64,000 nt of DNA from Sphingopyxis alaskensis RB2256 (lineage in GTDB: Bacteria > Pseudomonadota > Alphaproteobacteria > Sphingomonadales > Sphingomonadaceae): NCBI RefSeq assembly GCF_000013985.1, contig NC_008048.1, forward strand, positions 930,001 to 994,000, read 5' to 3'. Made by a program: the position numbers and the translations under genes. Under the pieces are notes generated by a model that was not told where the DNA came from, did not search any database, and saw only the letters and a program-made list of their open reading frames with translations. Below are positions 37,811 to 47,504 of the stretch, one piece after another; the stretch's first letter is position 1, and the number at the start of each line of letters is the position of its first letter.

Positions 37811-38403
37811 AGGGCGCCTCCGACGAAAATCAGGCCGAGCCCGGCGGCGGCGGGAAAGGCGAGCAGCGTGTATTGCGAACGCCGGCGCGGCAGCATGAGC
37901 AGCCAGAAGGCGAGGATGCCCCAGAGGAGGGGCAGGAGGAGCAGCGCCATCGCATTGCCGTCGGCGTCGCTCCACCCCGCCATCCCCGCGAACGCGCGCG
38001 CGCCGAGCGCGGCGAGCAGCGCCGCCGCAAAGGCAAGCGGAACGGTGAGGAGGAAGGTGAGCAGGCGGCGACCCAATGCACGCGGCTCGCCCTTTTCGGG
38101 GAGCATATGCGCCTTGCGGTCCGACGCGCGGCCCTTGCCCCTGGGCGCGGTCCAGCCGGCATGGGCGAGGAGCAGCGCGGCGGCGGCCATGCCGCAGAGC
38201 GACGCGACCGCGAGCCCCCACGCGCCATCGCCCGCGAGCGCGAGCGCCGGGCCGACGAGCATCAGCGCCCAGCCGACGCCGTTCGCCGCCGCCGAGCGGC
38301 GCGGCAGGCTCCACGCGCGGCGCAGTTGCAGCACCGCGGCGACGACCGTCGCGGCGCCCGCCAAAGTCAGGAGGGGCCAGACCAGAGGCGCGGTCTCGCT
38401 CAT
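37807..38403 (-). CDS. Unknown membrane protein in the siderophore receptor operon
   Basis: The 198-residue protein has about six hydrophobic segments: three in the first 85 residues and three after about residue 110. A charged cytoplasmic loop lies between the halves (APRGKGRASDRKAHMLPEK). I do not recognise a family. It overlaps the receptor gene by four bases (ATGA) and the PepSY gene by four (GTGA), so the three proteins are made as one set. By position it should help siderophore-iron handling at the inner membrane. Small membrane proteins of several DUF families fill the same slot in other such operons. Confidence 0.75.
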   Translation of the reverse strand: MSETAPLVWPLLTLAGAATVVAAVLQLRRAWSLPRRSAAANGVGWALMLVGPALALAGDGAWGLAVASLCGMAAAALLLAHAGWTAPRGKGRASDRKAHMLPEKGEPRALGRRLLTFLLTVPLAFAAALLAALGARAFAGMAGWSDADGNAMALLLLPLLWGILAFWLLMLPRRRSQYTLLAFPAAAGLGLIFVGGAL

Positions 38404-40451
38404 CGGAAGCGGTAACCGACGGTCGCCATCACATTGCGCGGCGCGCCCATGAAACAGTCGCCCCGCGCGAGGCAGGAGGCGAAATATCTGTTATCCAGCA
38501 GGTTCGTCGCATTGATCGCCAAGCGCCAGTTGTTCCAGCTGACCTCGGCGAGCGCATCGACGGTGGTGTTGCTGGGGGTGACCAGCGACCAGGCAGGGCC
38601 CGTCGAGCGGCGCTTGCCGGTGTAGACGACCCCGGCGCCGAGCCGCAGCTGTGCCTCACCCGTCAGCCCAAAGGTCTTGGTCGACCAGATCGAGGCGATG
38701 TGGCGCGGCAGATAGTCGAGGTCGGTGTTCACCTCCGACTTCAGCTTGTTATAGCCATAGTTGACGAGCAGGTCGAAATTGCCGGGCAGGCTGTGGCTTG
38801 CCTCGACCTCGATGCCCCTGGTGGTGAGTTCGCCCGACTGGGTGATCGACTGGCCCTCGCCGTAAATGACGCGGTTGCGTTCCTTGACGCGGAAGCCGGT
38901 GACGGTGACGAGGGTGCCGGGGCCGGGTTGCCATTTCACCCCCGCCTCGAACTGCGTGCCGGTCTGCGGCCTGAACGGGTCGCCGAGGTTGCCGTCGACG
39001 TCGCTGAGCGACCCCGCGATCGGCAGGAAACTCTCGGTATAGCTGAAGAAGGGCGAGAAGCCCGCGCCGACGTCGCCGATGATGCCCGCGCGGAAGGTGG
39101 TGGCATTGTCCTTTTGCCCCGACGAGCCGGTCACGCGGTCGCGCCGCGCGCCGAGCACGACCGAAACGCGGTCGAAGAAGCGGATCTGATCCTGGACATA
39201 GACACCGAGCTGTTTCTGCGATTCCCTGAAAAAGGGTCCGCTCGGATCGTAGGTGAGCAGCGCGTCATAGTCGATGTCGTAAAGGTCGATGGTCTCCAGC
39301 CCGCCGGCGTAACGCTTGCCCACCCTGTTCCAGCTGTAATCGAGGCCGACGAGCAGCTTGTGCTCGACGTGCGCGCCGGTGTTGAAATGGAACTGGAGAT
39401 TATTGTCGGTCGAAAAGACGTTCATCCGCGCGTCGCTGGCATCGGCATAAAGGCCGATGGTGCGGCGGTCGGCGGCGAAGGGATCGGTGGGGTTCGAATA
39501 GCTGTTCGTATAATGGGTGAAATACTCAAGGTCGCTGTCGATATAGCGCGCCTTGAGGCTGAGCCGCACCGCGTCCGAAAAATCGTGGGCGACGCTCGCC
39601 ATGCCCTGGAGCGAGCGGCCGGCGTAGCGGTCCCAGCCGGGTTTGCCGACGAAAGTGTAGCGGTCGAGCGTCCCCGGCGCGCCCGGGTTGGGGCGGAAGG
39701 TGCCGATGATCGGCAGGAACTGCGACGTCGAGCCGGTGTCGTCCTCCTGATAGAGGCCGGTGAGGGTGACGTCGGTGTCGGCGGTCGGCTGCCAGCGGAG
39801 CGAGGGGGCGAACATCACGCGGTCGTCGGGGACGTGCTTCACATAGGTGTCGGCGTCGCGCGCGCGACCGACCGCACGGACAGCAAAGCTGTCGGACAGC
39901 GCGAGATTGACGTCGGCGAGCACTTCCTTGCGGTCGTAGCTGCCATAGACGAGGTTGATTTCGCCCTGCGTTTCAAAGCCGGGGCTTTTCGACACAAGGT
40001 TGACGAGGCCGCCGATCGACCCCTGGCCGAACAGCACCGACGCCGGGCCGCGCACAATCTCGACGCGGTCGAAATTATAGGGGTCCGAGGTGATGCTGGC
40101 GTAGAAGGAAAAAATGTCGCGCATCCCGTCGCGGAATTGCAGCGCGTCGATGCCGCGCACGTTGAAGCCGTCGACGCGCGTGTCGCGGCCATAGGGGTTG
40201 GCGAGCACGCCCGCGGCATATTTCACCGTGTCGCTGATGCTGATCGCGCCCTGCGCCTCATATTGGTCGGCGGTGATGACCTTGACCGGCTGGGGCAGTT
40301 CGATCAGCGCGGTATCGGTCTTGGTCCCCGCATAGCCGGTGACGACGATCTGGTCCCGATCCTCGAAATCGGCCGAAGCCGCTTCGGCGGCGAAGGCGGT
40401 GCCGCTGGCCAGCGCGGTGCAGACGAGCATGGCGATACGCGCGGTGTTCAC
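38400..40451 (-). CDS. TonB-dependent siderophore receptor
   Basis: This 683-residue outer-membrane receptor has a signal peptide (IAMLVCTALASGTAFA), a TonB-box region around DQIVVTGYAG, and a plug domain with FNVRGIDALQFRDGMRD and VEIVRGPASVLFGQGSIGG. A C-terminal 22-strand barrel ends in ATVGYRFR. The plug pattern and the short 683-residue size match siderophore (FhuA/FpvA-type) receptors rather than SusC-type sugar receptors. It imports a ferric siderophore using TonB energy. A Fur-like palindrome lies 43-63 bases upstream, and two inner-membrane genes follow with overlapping stops. Which siderophore it binds cannot be read. Confidence 0.92.
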   Translation of the reverse strand: MNTARIAMLVCTALASGTAFAAEAASADFEDRDQIVVTGYAGTKTDTALIELPQPVKVITADQYEAQGAISISDTVKYAAGVLANPYGRDTRVDGFNVRGIDALQFRDGMRDIFSFYASITSDPYNFDRVEIVRGPASVLFGQGSIGGLVNLVSKSPGFETQGEINLVYGSYDRKEVLADVNLALSDSFAVRAVGRARDADTYVKHVPDDRVMFAPSLRWQPTADTDVTLTGLYQEDDTGSTSQFLPIIGTFRPNPGAPGTLDRYTFVGKPGWDRYAGRSLQGMASVAHDFSDAVRLSLKARYIDSDLEYFTHYTNSYSNPTDPFAADRRTIGLYADASDARMNVFSTDNNLQFHFNTGAHVEHKLLVGLDYSWNRVGKRYAGGLETIDLYDIDYDALLTYDPSGPFFRESQKQLGVYVQDQIRFFDRVSVVLGARRDRVTGSSGQKDNATTFRAGIIGDVGAGFSPFFSYTESFLPIAGSLSDVDGNLGDPFRPQTGTQFEAGVKWQPGPGTLVTVTGFRVKERNRVIYGEGQSITQSGELTTRGIEVEASHSLPGNFDLLVNYGYNKLKSEVNTDLDYLPRHIASIWSTKTFGLTGEAQLRLGAGVVYTGKRRSTGPAWSLVTPSNTTVDALAEVSWNNWRLAINATNLLDNRYFASCLARGDCFMGAPRNVMATVGYRFR

Positions 40452-40493
40452 TTTGATTTTCCCCTGATAATCCGGACGAGTCGCGGTGCCGTC

Positions 40494-40514
40494 TAATGCG
40501 AATTAGTTGCATTA
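40494..40514 (-). promoter_or_regulatory. Fur-type iron box before the siderophore receptor
   Basis: TAATGC and GCATTA are exact inverted ends of a 21-base palindrome with the core TGCGAATTAGTTGCA at 40497-40511. The pattern TGCGAnTnAnTnGCA matches alphaproteobacterial Fur sites as I know them, and the same core pattern occurs at 48546-48560. Fur with iron would repress the receptor operon. Confidence 0.65.
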
Positions 40515-40577
40515 ACAACAGGGGTTGCGAAAAAATCCTTTCGTGCCCGGACCTTTCCTCCTTGGGTAAGTGTAAAA

Positions 40578-40592
40578 TTAACCGACAGTTGA
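40578..40592 (+). promoter_or_regulatory. Possible CtrA site before the sugar transferase gene
   Basis: TTAA (40578-40581), seven bases, then TTGA (40589-40592) followed by C differs in one base from the CtrA site. It ends 27 bases before the start codon of the sugar transferase, where it could control the whole exopolysaccharide/prs gene block. The evidence is the match alone. Confidence 0.35.
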
Positions 40593-40618
40593 CGCCTCGC
40601 CTCTAGTATCGAGCCGAC

Positions 40619-42007
40619 ATGATCCGGCTGTTCAAACATTATGTCCCGCACGCGGTCGTCTGGCTCGCGCTGATCGAGTTTTGCGCGCTGCTCGGCGCGG
40701 CCGAGGGGGCGTGGCATCTTTATGCCTGGCAGGCGGGGTTCGACGCCGGGCCGCTGGGCGAGCGCGCGCTGCCCTTGCTGACCTTTGCCACCGCCAATTC
40801 ACTCGCGATGATGGCAACCGGAATGTATGGTGGCGAAGGGCTGCGCTCGATGCGCTTTGCCACCGCGCGGCTGCTCGCCGCGATTTCGCTCGGCGTGATC
40901 TTTCTGTCCGTGCTGGGCTTCCTGTTGCCGACCGCGACCCTGTGGCGCGCGAACAGCCTTTACGCGATGGGGATTGCGATCGCGGCGCTGTTCCTGATCC
41001 GGCTGGCGCTCACCCAGTCGGCGGGGACCGATGCCTTTCGCCGCCGCATCCTCGTGCTTGGCGCCGGACCGCGCGCGGCCCGGCTCGCCGCGCTGGCCGC
41101 GACGCCGGGCAGCGGGCTCGACATCGTCGGCTTTGTCGCGATGAGCGCGACCGAGACCACCGTGGCGGGCGCCGTGCCGCGACAGGAGATTGCCAGTCTT
41201 TCCGACCATGTCGTCGCGCTCGGCGCGGGCGAGGTGGTGCTGGCGCTCGAGGAGCGGCGCAAGGCGTTGCCGCTCGCCGACCTGCTGCGCGTCAAGACGA
41301 CGGGCGTGCATGTCAACGACATCGCGAGCTTTATCGAGCGTGAGACCGGGCGCGTCGACCTGGCGACCACCAATCCCAGCGGGCTGATCTTTTCGGACGG
41401 CTTTTCGGCGGGGCAGCGGATTTCGAAGGTCGGCAAGCGGTTGTTCGACATCGCCGCGAGCCTGATCGTGCTGGTGATCGGCCTGCCGCTGATGATCGTC
41501 GCGGGCATTGCGGTGAAGCTCGACAGCCGCGGGCCGGTTTTTTACCGCCAGCCGCGCGTCGGGCTGTTCGGCCAGCCCTATGACATCTTCAAGATCCGCT
41601 CGATGCGCACCGACGCGGAGGCCGAAGGCAAGGCGGTGTGGGCGAGCGAGAACGACCCCAGGATCACGCGCGTCGGGCGGGTCATCCGCAAGCTGCGTAT
41701 CGACGAACTGCCGCAGCTCTGGTGCGTGCTGAAAGGCGACATGAGTTTCGTCGGCCCGCGTCCCGAACGGCCGAGCTTCGTCGCCGAGCTGGAAAAGGCG
41801 CTGCCCTATTATGCGGAACGGCACATGGTGAAGCCGGGGCTGACCGGCTGGGCGCAGATCAACTATCCCTATGGCGCGTCGGTCGACGATGCGCGCGTGA
41901 AGCTGGAATATGACCTCTACTACGCCAAAAATTATTCGCCCTTCCTCGACCTTCTGATCCTGCTCCAGACCGTGCGCGTCGTGCTGTGGCCCGAGGGAGC
42001 ACGCTAG
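40619..42007 (+). CDS. XrtA/PEP-CTERM-type exopolysaccharide sugar transferase (TIGR03013-like)
   Basis: This 462-residue protein has an N-terminal region of about four transmembrane helices and a Rossmann-like middle (RRRILVLGAGPRAARLAALA). Its C-terminal bacterial sugar transferase domain is preceded by a helix (LFDIAASLIVLVIGLPLMI); FYRQPRVGLFGQPYDIFKIR, LRIDELPQLWCVLKGDMSFV and GPRPERP are the classic sugar-transferase motifs. The enzyme starts a polysaccharide by loading a sugar phosphate onto undecaprenyl phosphate. Its linkage to prsK, prsR and prsT makes it the EpsB-like transferase of the exosortase A system. It ends one base before the next gene. Confidence 0.88.
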   Translation: MIRLFKHYVPHAVVWLALIEFCALLGAAEGAWHLYAWQAGFDAGPLGERALPLLTFATANSLAMMATGMYGGEGLRSMRFATARLLAAISLGVIFLSVLGFLLPTATLWRANSLYAMGIAIAALFLIRLALTQSAGTDAFRRRILVLGAGPRAARLAALAATPGSGLDIVGFVAMSATETTVAGAVPRQEIASLSDHVVALGAGEVVLALEERRKALPLADLLRVKTTGVHVNDIASFIERETGRVDLATTNPSGLIFSDGFSAGQRISKVGKRLFDIAASLIVLVIGLPLMIVAGIAVKLDSRGPVFYRQPRVGLFGQPYDIFKIRSMRTDAEAEGKAVWASENDPRITRVGRVIRKLRIDELPQLWCVLKGDMSFVGPRPERPSFVAELEKALPYYAERHMVKPGLTGWAQINYPYGASVDDARVKLEYDLYYAKNYSPFLDLLILLQTVRVVLWPEGAR

Positions 42008-42008
42008 C

Positions 42009-44129
42009 GTGGCGGCAATGGACGGCCTTTCGCAGCTTTTGTCAGGCATGGCGCTCGTCGGCTTTGCCGGAGCGGCGCTGTGGCTGCTGTTGCGGCCCCG
42101 CGCGCGCATGGCGGCGTTGATGCCCGCGCCGCGCCTGCTTGCGCTGGGGGCGGCGACGACGGCGCTGTGGGCGGCGGCCATGATGCGCTTTACACCGGGT
42201 GCGCCGCAGGTGCTGGTGGTGCAGACGCTGCGCGACGCGGCGATGCTTGTCTGGCTCGGCGCGACCTTCTGGTCGGCGCGCGCGCCCATGGCGCGGTCGT
42301 TGCGACTTATCCTGCGGATGCTCGTCACTGTCTGCGTGTTGACGCTGCTGCTCGGCGTCGCGGCTTATTGGCGCGGCGGGGCGGCGGCGGGTCCGTGGAT
42401 GGGATCGACGCTGACGTTCGCCGCGATGGTGGTGGCGACCGGTGGGTTGGTCATCGTCGATGCGGGGGTGCGTCAGGGCAGCGCTGGGCTGAGGATGCCG
42501 GTGATGGCGGTCGCGGGCGGCTTTGCAATGCTCTGGGCTTACCAGCTCAACGTCCAGCTGATCGGCGCGCTGACAGGCACGCGCGCATCGACGCTGATCG
42601 CGCTGCTTCCCGCGGTCGCGCTGCTGGCGCTGCCAACCTATGTCGTGGCGGCGATGGACATCGGGCGCGAGCGGATGCGGTTGTCACGTCCCGCCGCGAC
42701 ACGCGCGCTGACCCTGCTGGGCGCGGCCTGCTACCTGATCCTGATCGCGCTGACCGTTGCCGCCGCCCGCGCCATGGGCGGCGATTATGCGGAACTGGCG
42801 CAGGCCATCTCGCTGCTCGCGCTGTCGGGCGCGGCAGTGCTGATGCTTGCCTCGGCGCGGTCGCGCGCGTGGCTGTCGGTGATGATCTCGAAGCATTTTT
42901 TCGAGCATCGTTATGATTATCGCGCCGAATGGATGCGCTTCACCGCGACGCTGGCGCAGGGCGCCAAAGGCGACGGCGGTGAGGATGACCGCAATCTTTA
43001 CCGCCGCGTCGCCAAGGCGCTCGCCGAACTGACGGGCAGCCCCGGCGCGCTGCTGATGACGCCAGCGGCCGCGGGCGGTTTTCGCATCGCCGAACAATGG
43101 TGCTGGCCGGGCGACGTGGCGGACGATGCGACGCTGTCGCTGCGGTCGGCCTTCATGCTTCAGGAAACGCAGCATATCGTCGAACTCGATGCCGAAAGGC
43201 GCGGGCAGGGTGGCCAGGATCTGGCCATCCCACAATGGTTGCTCGCCGACACGCGCGCGTGGGTGGTCGTGCCTGTGCTGCATTTCCAGCGGATGATCGC
43301 GATCGCGGTGCTGCACCGTCCCGCGGTGTCGCGCGCGCTCGACTGGGAGGATCTCGACGTGCTGCGTATCGCGGGGCAGCAGGCGGCCAGCTATATCGCC
43401 GAATCGCAGAGCCAGCGGGCGCTGTCCGAGGCGCGGCGCTTCGACGAGTTCAACCGCCGCTTTGCCTTCATCATGCACGACATCAAGAATCTGGCGAGCC
43501 AGCTCGGCCTGTTGGCGCGCAACGCCGAGCGCCACGCCGACAATCCGGCGTTCCGCGCCGACATGACGCAGACGCTGAAGATTTCGGCGGGGCGGCTGTC
43601 CGATCTGCTCGTCCGCCTGTCGCCGCGCGAGCATGCACCGACGGCCGATCCGGGGTGGGTTCCGGTCGAACCGATACTGAAAGACATCGCCGCCGAAGTA
43701 CGGCCGCGCCGCGAGCTGTTCATCGGGTGCGAGGCCGGCCTTGCCGCGTGGGCCGATGCGGGCTCGGTGCGACGGATCGTCGGGCATCTCGTCGCCAATG
43801 CGATCGAGGCCTCTGCCGCGGGAATGCCGGTGCAGATCGTCGCGGTCGCCGAACAGGGACGCGTGCGGATCGACGTGATCGACCAGGGATGCGGCATGAC
43901 GCGCGAGTTCATTCGCGACGAGCTGTTCAAGCCCTTTGTCTCGACCAAGGACAGCGGGTTCGGACTCGGGGCGTTCGAGGCGCTGCAGTTGGCTCAGGCG
44001 ATGGGCGGCGCGATCGAGGTGGCCAGCGAAGTCGGCGAAGGAAGCAATTTCACATTGTGGCTGCCGCTCGCCGACGCGTCCAGCGCCGCGGTGGTTGACG
44101 CGCGGGCGATCAATGGGGGGCGGACATGA
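42009..44129 (+). CDS. prsK: PEP-CTERM system histidine kinase PrsK
   Basis: The 706-residue sensor kinase begins with about eight transmembrane segments (residues 1-290). A GAF-like domain (about 330-460) follows, then an H-box in NRRFAFIMHDIKNLASQLGL with the phosphorylated histidine, and an ATPase domain with VANAIEASA and FKPFVSTKDSGFGLGAF. This order is that of PrsK (TIGR02916), which works with PrsR to switch on PEP-CTERM and exopolysaccharide genes. The start is a GTG at 42009 or the ATG at 42018. The stop overlaps prsR by four bases (ATGA). The exosortase itself is not in the window. Confidence 0.9.
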   Translation: MAAMDGLSQLLSGMALVGFAGAALWLLLRPRARMAALMPAPRLLALGAATTALWAAAMMRFTPGAPQVLVVQTLRDAAMLVWLGATFWSARAPMARSLRLILRMLVTVCVLTLLLGVAAYWRGGAAAGPWMGSTLTFAAMVVATGGLVIVDAGVRQGSAGLRMPVMAVAGGFAMLWAYQLNVQLIGALTGTRASTLIALLPAVALLALPTYVVAAMDIGRERMRLSRPAATRALTLLGAACYLILIALTVAAARAMGGDYAELAQAISLLALSGAAVLMLASARSRAWLSVMISKHFFEHRYDYRAEWMRFTATLAQGAKGDGGEDDRNLYRRVAKALAELTGSPGALLMTPAAAGGFRIAEQWCWPGDVADDATLSLRSAFMLQETQHIVELDAERRGQGGQDLAIPQWLLADTRAWVVVPVLHFQRMIAIAVLHRPAVSRALDWEDLDVLRIAGQQAASYIAESQSQRALSEARRFDEFNRRFAFIMHDIKNLASQLGLLARNAERHADNPAFRADMTQTLKISAGRLSDLLVRLSPREHAPTADPGWVPVEPILKDIAAEVRPRRELFIGCEAGLAAWADAGSVRRIVGHLVANAIEASAAGMPVQIVAVAEQGRVRIDVIDQGCGMTREFIRDELFKPFVSTKDSGFGLGAFEALQLAQAMGGAIEVASEVGEGSNFTLWLPLADASSAAVVDARAINGGRT

Positions 44130-45502
44130 ACGAAACGGCGGCAGCCCGTCGCAAACTGCTGGTGGTCGAGGATGATCCGGGGCTGCAGACGCAGCTCAAA
44201 TGGGCCTATGAAGATTATCAGGTGTTCGTCGCGGGCGACCATGACACGGCGATCGAACTGCTGCGCGCCGAGGAACCCGATGTCGTGACGCTCGACCTGG
44301 GGTTGCCGCCCGACCCCGACGGCACGCGCGAGGGGTTCCGCACGCTGAAAACCATCGTCGAAGCGAAACCCGATACCAAGGTGATCGTCGTGTCGGGCCA
44401 TGGCGAACGCGCCAGCGCATTGAACGCGATCGCCAGCGGCGCGTGGGATTTTTATCAGAAGCCGATCGACATCGACGCGCTGGGGCTGATCGTCGCGCGC
44501 GCCTTTCACGTCCGCGAACTGGAGGTCGAGAATGCGCGGCTGGCCAGCCAGGGCGCCCGCGACAATCGCGTGCTCGGTGGAATGATCACCGGCGCGCCCG
44601 AAATGCTCAAGGTGGCGCGCACGATCGAGCGCGTCGCGAACCTCGACGTATCGGTGATGCTGCTCGGAGCGAGCGGGACGGGCAAGGAACTGCTTGCGCG
44701 CGGGCTGCACGAGGCAAGCGCGCGGCGCGACGGGGCGTTCGTCGCGATCAATTGCGCCGCGATCCCCGAAAACCTGCTTGAAAGCGAATTGTTCGGGCAT
44801 GAAAAAGGCGCGTTCACCGGCGCGGTCAAGACGACCGAAGGCAAGATCGAACTGGCGCACGGCGGCACGCTTTTTCTCGACGAGGTCGGCGACATTCCGC
44901 TGTCGTTGCAGGTCAAGCTGCTGCGATTCCTGCAGGAGCGGACAATCGAGCGGATCGGCGGGCGCAAGGCGATTGCGGTCGATACGCGAATCGTCTGTGC
45001 GACGCACCGCGACCTCGACGCCATGCTCGCCGCGCAAAGCTTTCGCGACGATCTTTATTACCGGCTTGCCGAAATGGTCGTGAAGATTCCGTCGCTCGCC
45101 GAACGGCCGGGCGACGCGGTGCTGCTCGCGCGGCATTTCCTTCATCAATATGCACCCGAAATGAACCCCGGCGTGCGCGGCTTTGCACCCGACGCGCTAC
45201 AGGCCATCGACGAAGCCCGCTGGCCGGGCAATGTCCGCGAGCTGGAAAACCGGATCAAGCGCGCGGTCATCATGGCCGATGGCAAGCTGGTGACGCGCGG
45301 GGACCTCGACATGGCCGGCGCTGCGGAAGAGGAGGAGGATATGTGGCTCAACCTGCGCAGCGCGCGCGAGGCAGCCGACCGCGTCGCGATCCGCCGCGCG
45401 ATGACACAGAGCGAGGGCAATATCTCGCACGCGGCCAAGCTGCTGGGGATCAGTCGCCCGACGCTTTACGACCTGCTCAAACAATATCGGATGCAGGGCT
45501 GA
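44126..45502 (+). CDS. prsR: PEP-CTERM-box response regulator PrsR
   Basis: The 458-residue protein has a receiver domain ([11 protein letters not shown], aspartate in [14 protein letters not shown], lysine in WDFYQKPID). A sigma-54 AAA+ domain follows, with Walker [14 protein letters not shown], the GAFTGA loop that contacts sigma-54, and the Walker B region [13 protein letters not shown] Fis-type helix-turn-helix ends the protein ([20 protein letters not shown]). It matches PrsR (TIGR02915). It therefore should activate sigma-54 promoters of PEP-CTERM protein genes when phosphorylated by PrsK. It overlaps prsK by four bases and prsT follows immediately (TGA/ATG adjacent). Confidence 0.93.
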   Translation: MNETAAARRKLLVVEDDPGLQTQLKWAYEDYQVFVAGDHDTAIELLRAEEPDVVTLDLGLPPDPDGTREGFRTLKTIVEAKPDTKVIVVSGHGERASALNAIASGAWDFYQKPIDIDALGLIVARAFHVRELEVENARLASQGARDNRVLGGMITGAPEMLKVARTIERVANLDVSVMLLGASGTGKELLARGLHEASARRDGAFVAINCAAIPENLLESELFGHEKGAFTGAVKTTEGKIELAHGGTLFLDEVGDIPLSLQVKLLRFLQERTIERIGGRKAIAVDTRIVCATHRDLDAMLAAQSFRDDLYYRLAEMVVKIPSLAERPGDAVLLARHFLHQYAPEMNPGVRGFAPDALQAIDEARWPGNVRELENRIKRAVIMADGKLVTRGDLDMAGAAEEEEDMWLNLRSAREAADRVAIRRAMTQSEGNISHAAKLLGISRPTLYDLLKQYRMQG

Positions 45503-47344
45503 ATGGGCTTTCGCCGCGTCTGGACGGGCGCGCTGCTGATCGCGGCGTCGCTTTCGGCGTGCGGCGGCGCGTCCGACACGCCGCGCGGCGAGATGGAGGC
45601 GCGCCGTGCCGCTTTGCAGCAGGCCATAGCCGACGATCCCGGGGCGATCGCCGAGCGCGTCGCTCTCGCGCGGGTGGCGATCGCGCTCGGCGATGGCGTC
45701 GGCGCCGAAGCGGCGGTGAAGGGGGCGATCGAGGCGGGGGCGAATGATGCGGCGTTGCGCCCACTGCTCGCGCGCGCCTTTGAATTGCAGGGCGACGGCG
45801 CGCGGGCGCTGGCCGCACTCGAGGCCGGGCCGGTCATCCCCGAAATGCTGGGCGAGGCGGCGTGGGTCGCGGGCGACGTTCACCTTGCGAACGGCGATCT
45901 GGCGGCGGCGCGCGAGGCCTATGACCGCGCGGTGCACGAGCTGCCGCGCAGCTCCGCGCTGTGGGTCGATGTCGCGCGCTTTCGCGACGCCAGCGCCGAT
46001 ATGCGCGGCGCGCGCGACGCGGTCGATTATGCGATTGAACTCGACGCGGCGAACAGCGCGGCGCTGGCGTATAAGGCCAATCTGGTGCGGAGGGCCGAAG
46101 GGCTAACCGCGGCGCTGGCGTGGTACGACCGGGCGCTTGCCGCCGATCCGGGCAATGCCGCGGCGCTGATCGATCAGGCGGCGACGCTCGGCGATCTTGG
46201 CCGCTACCGCGACATGCTGACGGCGCTGCGCCGTGCGGCGGTGCTCGTCCCGCGCGAGCCGCGGATCCATTATCTGCAAGCCGTGCTGGCGGCACGCGCG
46301 GCGAATTACCGGCTCGCGCGCAGTCTGCTCCAGCGCACGCGCGGCGCGCTCGATTCCGAGCCGGGGTTCATGCTGCTGAGCGCGGTGGTCGAGCTGGAGC
46401 TGGGCGGCGAGGCGGTGGCGGCGAGCTGGGCCGAGCGACTGCTTGCCGAACAGCCGCATAATTTCGCCGCACGGCGCCTGCTGGCGGCGGCCGAATGGGC
46501 GGGCGGCGATGCCGAGGCGGCGCTCGCGGCGCTGCGTCCGCTCGTCGCGCGGCCCGACGCCGACAGCTGGTCGCTGCTGCTCGCCGCGCGCGCGGCGGCC
46601 GAACAGGGACGCGATATCGAATCGGCCGGCTATCAGGCGCGCGCCGCGACGCTGGACCGCGGCGAGGCGGTGCCCTTTGCCGTCGATGCCGATTATGGCC
46701 TGCTGACGATGGCCGCCGACGCCGCGCCGCTCGATCCGGCGACCGTGATCCCGGCGATTTCGGCGGATATGGCGCGCGGCAACACGGCGCGCGCGATCGA
46801 GCGCGCGGTCCGGCTGCGCGATGCCAATCCGGGAGTCGCCGACGCGCATATGCTGCTCGGCGACGCGGCGCTCGCGGGCGGGCGCTACGCGCTGGCGGTC
46901 GAGGCCTATCGCGCCGCCCGCAACCTCGACGCGGGGGAGCGCACGACGTTGCGGCTCGCGAATGCGCTCTATCGCGCCGGCGACGCGGCGGGGTCGGGCG
47001 CGGCGATCATGGCGTTACGCGACCGTCAGCCGTCGAGCGTCGCCGCCGATCGGATCGCGGGCCATCTGGCGATCGAGCTTGGGCACTGGGACGCGGCGAT
47101 CGCGCATTTCGAGCGCGTGGGCAGCCGGATCGGCGATCGCGACGCCGTGGTGCTGCGCGAACTCGCACGCGCGTGGGCGGCAAAGGGCGACGATGCGCGC
47201 GCGCTGGTGCTGATCGACCGCGCCTATCGGTTGCAGCCGCTGAACGCGGGCATCATGGAATTATACGCGGCGCTGCTGGAGCGGCGCGGGAAGCGCCAGG
47301 CGGCGGCGGATTTGCGCGACAAGGCGGCGCAGATCGGGCGGTAG
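45503..47344 (+). CDS. prsT: PEP-CTERM system TPR lipoprotein PrsT
   Basis: The 613-residue protein starts with a lipoprotein signal (LLIAASLSACGG, lipobox LSAC), then consists of tetratricopeptide repeats over most of its length. Repeated alanine- and tyrosine-rich helices such as LANGDLAAAREAYDRAVHEL and ALAADPGNAAALIDQAATLG mark units of about 34 residues. Position directly after prsR, with no gap, and the repeat type identify it as PrsT (TIGR02917). At 613 residues it is shorter than typical PrsT proteins of about 900. It probably scaffolds exopolysaccharide secretion in the periplasm. A family C palindrome follows the gene. Confidence 0.88.
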   Translation: MGFRRVWTGALLIAASLSACGGASDTPRGEMEARRAALQQAIADDPGAIAERVALARVAIALGDGVGAEAAVKGAIEAGANDAALRPLLARAFELQGDGARALAALEAGPVIPEMLGEAAWVAGDVHLANGDLAAAREAYDRAVHELPRSSALWVDVARFRDASADMRGARDAVDYAIELDAANSAALAYKANLVRRAEGLTAALAWYDRALAADPGNAAALIDQAATLGDLGRYRDMLTALRRAAVLVPREPRIHYLQAVLAARAANYRLARSLLQRTRGALDSEPGFMLLSAVVELELGGEAVAASWAERLLAEQPHNFAARRLLAAAEWAGGDAEAALAALRPLVARPDADSWSLLLAARAAAEQGRDIESAGYQARAATLDRGEAVPFAVDADYGLLTMAADAAPLDPATVIPAISADMARGNTARAIERAVRLRDANPGVADAHMLLGDAALAGGRYALAVEAYRAARNLDAGERTTLRLANALYRAGDAAGSGAAIMALRDRQPSSVAADRIAGHLAIELGHWDAAIAHFERVGSRIGDRDAVVLRELARAWAAKGDDARALVLIDRAYRLQPLNAGIMELYAALLERRGKRQAAADLRDKAAQIGR

Positions 47345-47384
47345 GGGGGGCGGGGTTAAGGGTCGGTAGCGGCCTCTCTCTTAC

Positions 47385-47462
47385 CGTCATCCCGGCGAAG
47401 GCCGGGATCTCGCCGGTGCGGTAAACTGATAGGGTGAGATCCCGGCCTTCGCCGGGATGACG
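47385..47462. repeat. Family C palindromic repeat, copy 1
   Basis: The 27-base arms at 47385-47411 and 47436-47462 are perfect inverted copies; they begin CGTCATCCCGGCGAAGGCCG. The element lies just after the prsT stop, and an almost identical one lies just after the amidohydrolase stop at 53090. This placement suggests a role at transcript ends, though neither carries a T-run. Confidence 0.9.
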
Positions 47463-47504
47463 AATAGGGACGGTCGGGAATCACCTTCCAACCGGCAGAC
47501 CTCG

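Noticed and set aside
40520..40618. A sigma-54 promoter before the sugar transferase, expected if PrsR controls its own cluster
   Set aside because: No TGGCAC-N5-TTGC-like pair is present in the gap.
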